A DNA stretch of 18,047 nucleotides. Origin: JAVEVH01 sp964430365. GTDB lineage: Bacteria; Patescibacteriota; Dojkabacteria; SC72. Location: positions 1-18,047 of the forward strand of contig CAYSEU010000011.1 in NCBI GenBank assembly GCA_964430365.1. Reading direction: 5' to 3'. Positions within the stretch are counted from its first letter, which is position 1; each line of letters starts with the position of its first letter. The notes beneath the pieces are model-generated. The model was not told the origin of the DNA, ran no database searches, and was given only the letters and a program-made list of their open reading frames with translations. The translations under genes were made by a program, and so were the position numbers. Below are positions 16,301 through 18,047 of the stretch, in pieces.

Positions 16301-16922
16301 AGAAAATATCTCTAATATACCTTCTTCACTTTGTTTAATATATCAAAGAGAAAACAAATGTTGGCATCAAGATATGCTTTCCTCACTATCTGATTCTTCA
16401 TATTTAAATATTTTAAACCCTTCTTCAAAAGATGGCCTTTTAAATGTAATATATGGTTCTACTAGTTACGCTTTACCAACAGAAAACATATTAAAAGAAT
16501 TCGCCTTTATGCAATTCCCTACCTCTTGGAATGGAGTTATGTATACTCAATCTAAGCAAGATGGATATGTAGAGTATGGGATGAGTAATATATTTGAATC
16601 TCCTAATTCAACATATTACAAAGTAATTAGTGGTGAGATAGACGGTAGTAAGAATACTCTCCTTTCAATCCCTCAAGCTAGCTCTTCTGGTTGGTTAGCA
16701 ATTGAAAGAGATGGAATGCTGTTTAAAGTATTAGAAAAAGACAGAAGAGTAAGTATTAATGATTGGAAACAGGCTTGGGATATATCTAATATGAGTTTTG
16801 ATAGTATTACAGTAATATATTGGCCTAACCTACTCTCCTACTTTGGATATATATTAATACTTTCCTTTGGAGGATATTTAATTGTTAATTTAGTAAAAGA
16901 GAAAAGAAATGGGAAAAAGTAA
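13305..16922 (+). CDS. GT-C-type membrane glycosyltransferase with very large ectodomain
   Basis: 1205 residues from the ATG at 13305; a TTG 18 bases upstream is in frame but less likely, because the ATG has the A/T-only context of other starts here. The first 450 or so residues hold about ten to twelve membrane helices. After the first helix comes a loop with NDNYSPELNP, where Asp and Glu resemble the catalytic loop of GT-C enzymes, and FRWPISKLGE near 390-400 resembles the FRxPxK motif of AftD/DUF3367- and YfhO-like proteins. Residues about 455-1165 form one extracytoplasmic domain, probably beta-rich and possibly carbohydrate-binding. One C-terminal helix and a basic KEKRNGKK tail follow. 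GT-C enzymes use lipid-linked sugars outside the membrane. It overlaps the next gene, a GT2, by 14 bases. The substrate is unknown. Confidence 0.8.
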   Translation: MKLKKIKLPEFKKLNSFLSNRFGEILLTLILILVSLLSFKEGFFLLSNDNYSPELNPTLSVQRYIESPAWRSYRVLGFASESEQADVFRSSIFAGLETFLPNWSIGQIYYLLCMILGSLSIASLVRHFLFKSDLKRFSNWGYLISGVTYFTTLWSMWLFYQTMAPYISNFAFLPLVLLCIYKYVRKSNIKNALLLFFSSILFTSTSVIATLFVVDFAFIFFFTLFVTLSTKKSKKRKVHSILKTLGIFLITQLFWILPFIHYTLSTSNDIIDSYTNRTITSSVIDLETDMQTVINSARFYNRSLFDTDDEKYIFPMAELFETYDFYKVLGLLPALFGIVGILFAIFNKYYKLLFWGGVALGSLFLIKVLNPPFAIFFEFLQEYVPLFKQVFRWPISKLGEIYLISLTFISTFGLIYLFQFLTSFAEKKVLRRVLTLSLFVMICVLQLIYSEYLFRGDTFPQRATVQVPSEYFELGKYLSTNDSISRIYYAPPSNNNYFRKYEWGFWGSQFISYIVPNPMMDVSLAIGSNSGEKAMLNILNVVRSQRSEEFLSLMQKYDVTYVLLDTSIKSEGYSFDVDMKAMESMISKYEKIWENGSLTLYKVPVAKEKTYTESLSSLSNMNTFVKDSPRFPTLSPIEVDLENMVVKKNEISGEFEYKGYSTYMYSNISKENLKNLPTKLDYNDNRLSVYPSYPYVYGEDSVKPYRSYSGEYDYFVVGRSVFKKDTVIDGVTIEEKYGSLPVVYGLKESSFKSINMLPAFLKAKGSDCSGGKVLESTFVTPQEVTSGFQLKGTSDSPCVFTNIPIDIKERNVLRVQINWETESQSYPGYCIFSQTRKRCLNEQKYLASDSLYGDVDLLLNTVIEKDEQVSLILYTKNIANDFNAQSLFRSIKISYSPLKQNLKPLLQSDVWIPKDVFLDDGNTYEVRIPVVLGENGDLYTGCNTPYLVWEPSRSDSETTIFEVKSKDGLYQKVQSDFANQTANLFSTNSKAKYLIYWRGENISNIPSSLCLIYQRENKCWHQDMLSSLSDSSYLNILNPSSKDGLLNVIYGSTSYALPTENILKEFAFMQFPTSWNGVMYTQSKQDGYVEYGMSNIFESPNSTYYKVISGEIDGSKNTLLSIPQASSSGWLAIERDGMLFKVLEKDRRVSINDWKQAWDISNMSFDSITVIYWPNLLSYFGYILILSFGGYLIVNLVKEKRNGKK

Positions 16923-17736
16923 TCCTTTGGTATCTATAGTCATACCTGTACATAATGGAGAGAAATATATTAAAGAGGCGATAGATAGCTGCACTAATCA
17001 AACATACAGAAATATTGAAGTAATAGTGGTAGATGATAAGTCCGAGGATGATACATTAAAGATATTAAAGGAGTCTGGAGATAAAATTAAGGTAATACCA
17101 ATAGAGAAACAGAATGGTTTAGGGAATGTAATAAACATAGGTATAAGGGCTTCTAAGGGGCAATACATAGCTAGAATGGATGCAGATGATGTAATGTACC
17201 CTACTCGATTAGAGAAACAGGTAGAATACTTAGAATCTAATCCAAAGTGTGTAGCAGTGGGAGGTCAAATAGATATTATTGATGAGAATAGTAAAATCAC
17301 CGGTCATAGGGAGTACGCTATAGAGAATAAAGATTTAAAAAAGAATAGATTTCTTTTTCAGCCTTTTGCACATCCTGCAGTTACTTTAAGAAAAAGTACT
17401 GTTGAAGATATAGGACTATATCCAGAGAATATGTGGAAGGTAGAGGATGTAAAACTTTTCTTAATATTAAGTACTAAAGGAGAGTTCCATAATCTTAAGG
17501 ATACTGTACTTAAATATAGGATGACTTTTAAAACAGAGAGTCAGTCTAAGATGTTAGATCATTTTAAAAAGACTAACGATATACGTAAATGGGCTATTAA
17601 AGAATTAAATATTAAGCCTACATTTAGAGAATATATTATATGGAATATACAAAAGGTAGGGGTAAATGTACTTAGTTTGTTTCCTTCTTCTGTATTTATG
17701 AAGGCTTTTGAGTTGTTTAGAAGGGTTGTTAAATAA
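16909..17736 (+). CDS. family 2 glycosyltransferase
   Basis: 275 residues with a GT-A fold of the GT2 family. VSIVIPVHNGEKYI at 8-21 and VVDDKSEDDT at 40-49 are the nucleotide-binding start. MDADD at 90-94 is the DxD metal site, HPAVTLRKS at 155-163 is a conserved acceptor-side element, and VED at 178-180 supplies the likely base. No membrane helix is convincing; the C-terminal 40 residues are moderately hydrophobic and basic and may sit on the membrane. It starts within the last codons of the GT-C gene (14-base overlap), so the pair is likely coupled. The GT2 would act in the cytoplasm, perhaps making a lipid-linked sugar that the GT-C uses outside; that link is inference. Confidence 0.93.
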   Translation: MGKSNPLVSIVIPVHNGEKYIKEAIDSCTNQTYRNIEVIVVDDKSEDDTLKILKESGDKIKVIPIEKQNGLGNVINIGIRASKGQYIARMDADDVMYPTRLEKQVEYLESNPKCVAVGGQIDIIDENSKITGHREYAIENKDLKKNRFLFQPFAHPAVTLRKSTVEDIGLYPENMWKVEDVKLFLILSTKGEFHNLKDTVLKYRMTFKTESQSKMLDHFKKTNDIRKWAIKELNIKPTFREYIIWNIQKVGVNVLSLFPSSVFMKAFELFRRVVK

Positions 17737-17766
17737 AAAAAGGGAACTTTTTACAGTTCCCTTTTC
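17736..17766. terminator. bidirectional intrinsic terminator
   Basis: A perfect hairpin, AAGGGAACT and AGTTCCCTT around a six-base loop (TTTTAC), is flanked by A-runs on the left and T-rich DNA on the right. On the minus strand the stem is followed by TTTTTTTATTT, an excellent U-tract, so it best serves the minus-strand RNA. On the plus strand it begins two bases after the GT2 stop and is followed by TTTTCAATATTTTT, so it can end that operon too. Confidence 0.88.
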
Positions 17767-17782
17767 AATATTTTTAATTATT

Positions 17783-17850
17783 TCCTTTCGTCCTTAAGAT
17801 ATTTTTAATATATATGGACTCATCAGTAAGATATTATTAATCTTAGAGGA
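17783..17850 (-). ncRNA. hammerhead ribozyme, type III arrangement
   Basis: Reading the minus strand: TCCT (stem III, 17850-17847), C (17846, the base before cleavage), TAAGAT (stem I, 17845-17840), loop TAATAAT, ATCTTA (stem I, 17832-17827), CTGATGA (17826-17820), GTCC (stem II, 17819-17816), a 22-base loop, GGAC (17793-17790), GAAA (17789-17786) and GGA (17785-17783). Every invariant hammerhead core base is in place: CUGANGA, the G-C pair opening stem II, GAAA, and a U-C before the cut. The three stems join without extra bases. Stem I is 6 bp and stem III only 4 bp. Cleavage would fall between 17846 and 17845. An intrinsic terminator follows about 20 bases downstream on the same strand. Confidence 0.82.
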
Positions 17851-18047
17851 TTCTAGCGTGTGACGAGTGTGAGGGATGAGTAATTTTAAGTCCGAAGACA
17901 TAAAATGATTATATCATCCAACTACACTAGCTAGAATCAGAATAGGTTTGTTGCTTACTTGCTGGGAAAAAGATTAGTTGGGGGAGTGCACTCTCCTTCT
18001 GTATCGAAACAGATTTGAAAAGGTACTCTCGACCCATCTTTCGCCCA
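17849..18047 (-). ncRNA. structured RNA upstream of the hammerhead, 5' end possibly outside the window
   Basis: Two folded domains are visible on the minus strand. The 3' domain is a long interrupted hairpin: 17938-17930 pairs with 17857-17849 (9 bp), 17919-17914 with 17878-17873 (6 bp), and the tip 17906-17883 forms a 10-bp stem with one mismatch and a C(UUCG)G tetraloop, which fits the minus strand. The 5' domain is closed by 18047-18036 pairing with 17974-17963, with one mismatch and one G-U pair. It contains a small hairpin at 18013-17998 and a palindrome at 17984-17993. No RNase P, tmRNA or SRP signature was found. The right end of the closing helix is the window edge, so the RNA may extend further. 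After hammerhead cleavage this RNA would be the 5' product, ending near 17846. Confidence 0.65.

Overview
The window looks like a stretch of chromosome from an AT-rich member of the Candidate Phyla Radiation (Patescibacteria). This rests on strong A+T bias, lineage-unassigned proteins beside minimal housekeeping genes, a GT-C glycosyltransferase with a very large ectodomain, and starts without Shine-Dalgarno sequences that follow A/T-only DNA. The phylum within the CPR cannot be fixed from the sequence. The standard code (TAA/TAG/TGA stops) fits every gene.

Region 1 (1-6861, + strand) is a recombination operon. It opens with the C-terminus of a YebC/PmpR-family regulator and later carries ruvC, ruvA, ruvB and a multi-pass membrane protein. 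Between yebC and ruvC, which are commonly close neighbours in bacteria, sit six tandem small acidic genes (310-3884). They are divergent paralogs: five begin Met-Ala-Pro-x-Asn, and all share a core ending in a Tyr-Tyr-x-Leu-Leu-like motif. I do not recognise the family.

Region 2 (6862-8736) has a 459-base gap that looks like a large structured RNA. A perfect 13-bp long-range helix joins 6869-6881 to 7275-7287, there are nested internal helices, and a U-rich tail follows. Next comes a XerC/D-like tyrosine recombinase with two large insertions.

Region 3 (8742-17736) is an envelope or glycosylation module read from a divergent promoter region at 13195-13304. Leftward lie a small helical protein and, overlapping it, a 1331-residue protein with coiled coil, Pro/Tyr repeats, a GT2 glycosyltransferase domain and a C-terminal J-domain-like HPD segment. 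Rightward lie a 1205-residue GT-C-type membrane glycosyltransferase and an overlapping GT2 glycosyltransferase.

Region 4 (17737-18047) has no protein gene. On the minus strand it holds a strongly folded RNA, then a complete-looking type III hammerhead ribozyme (17783-17850), then an intrinsic terminator shared with the + strand GT2 gene. The ribozyme would trim the 3' end of the structured RNA. This RNA, the 6869-7300 RNA, the six-gene paralog array and the GT2/J-domain giant are the parts most likely to be undescribed.
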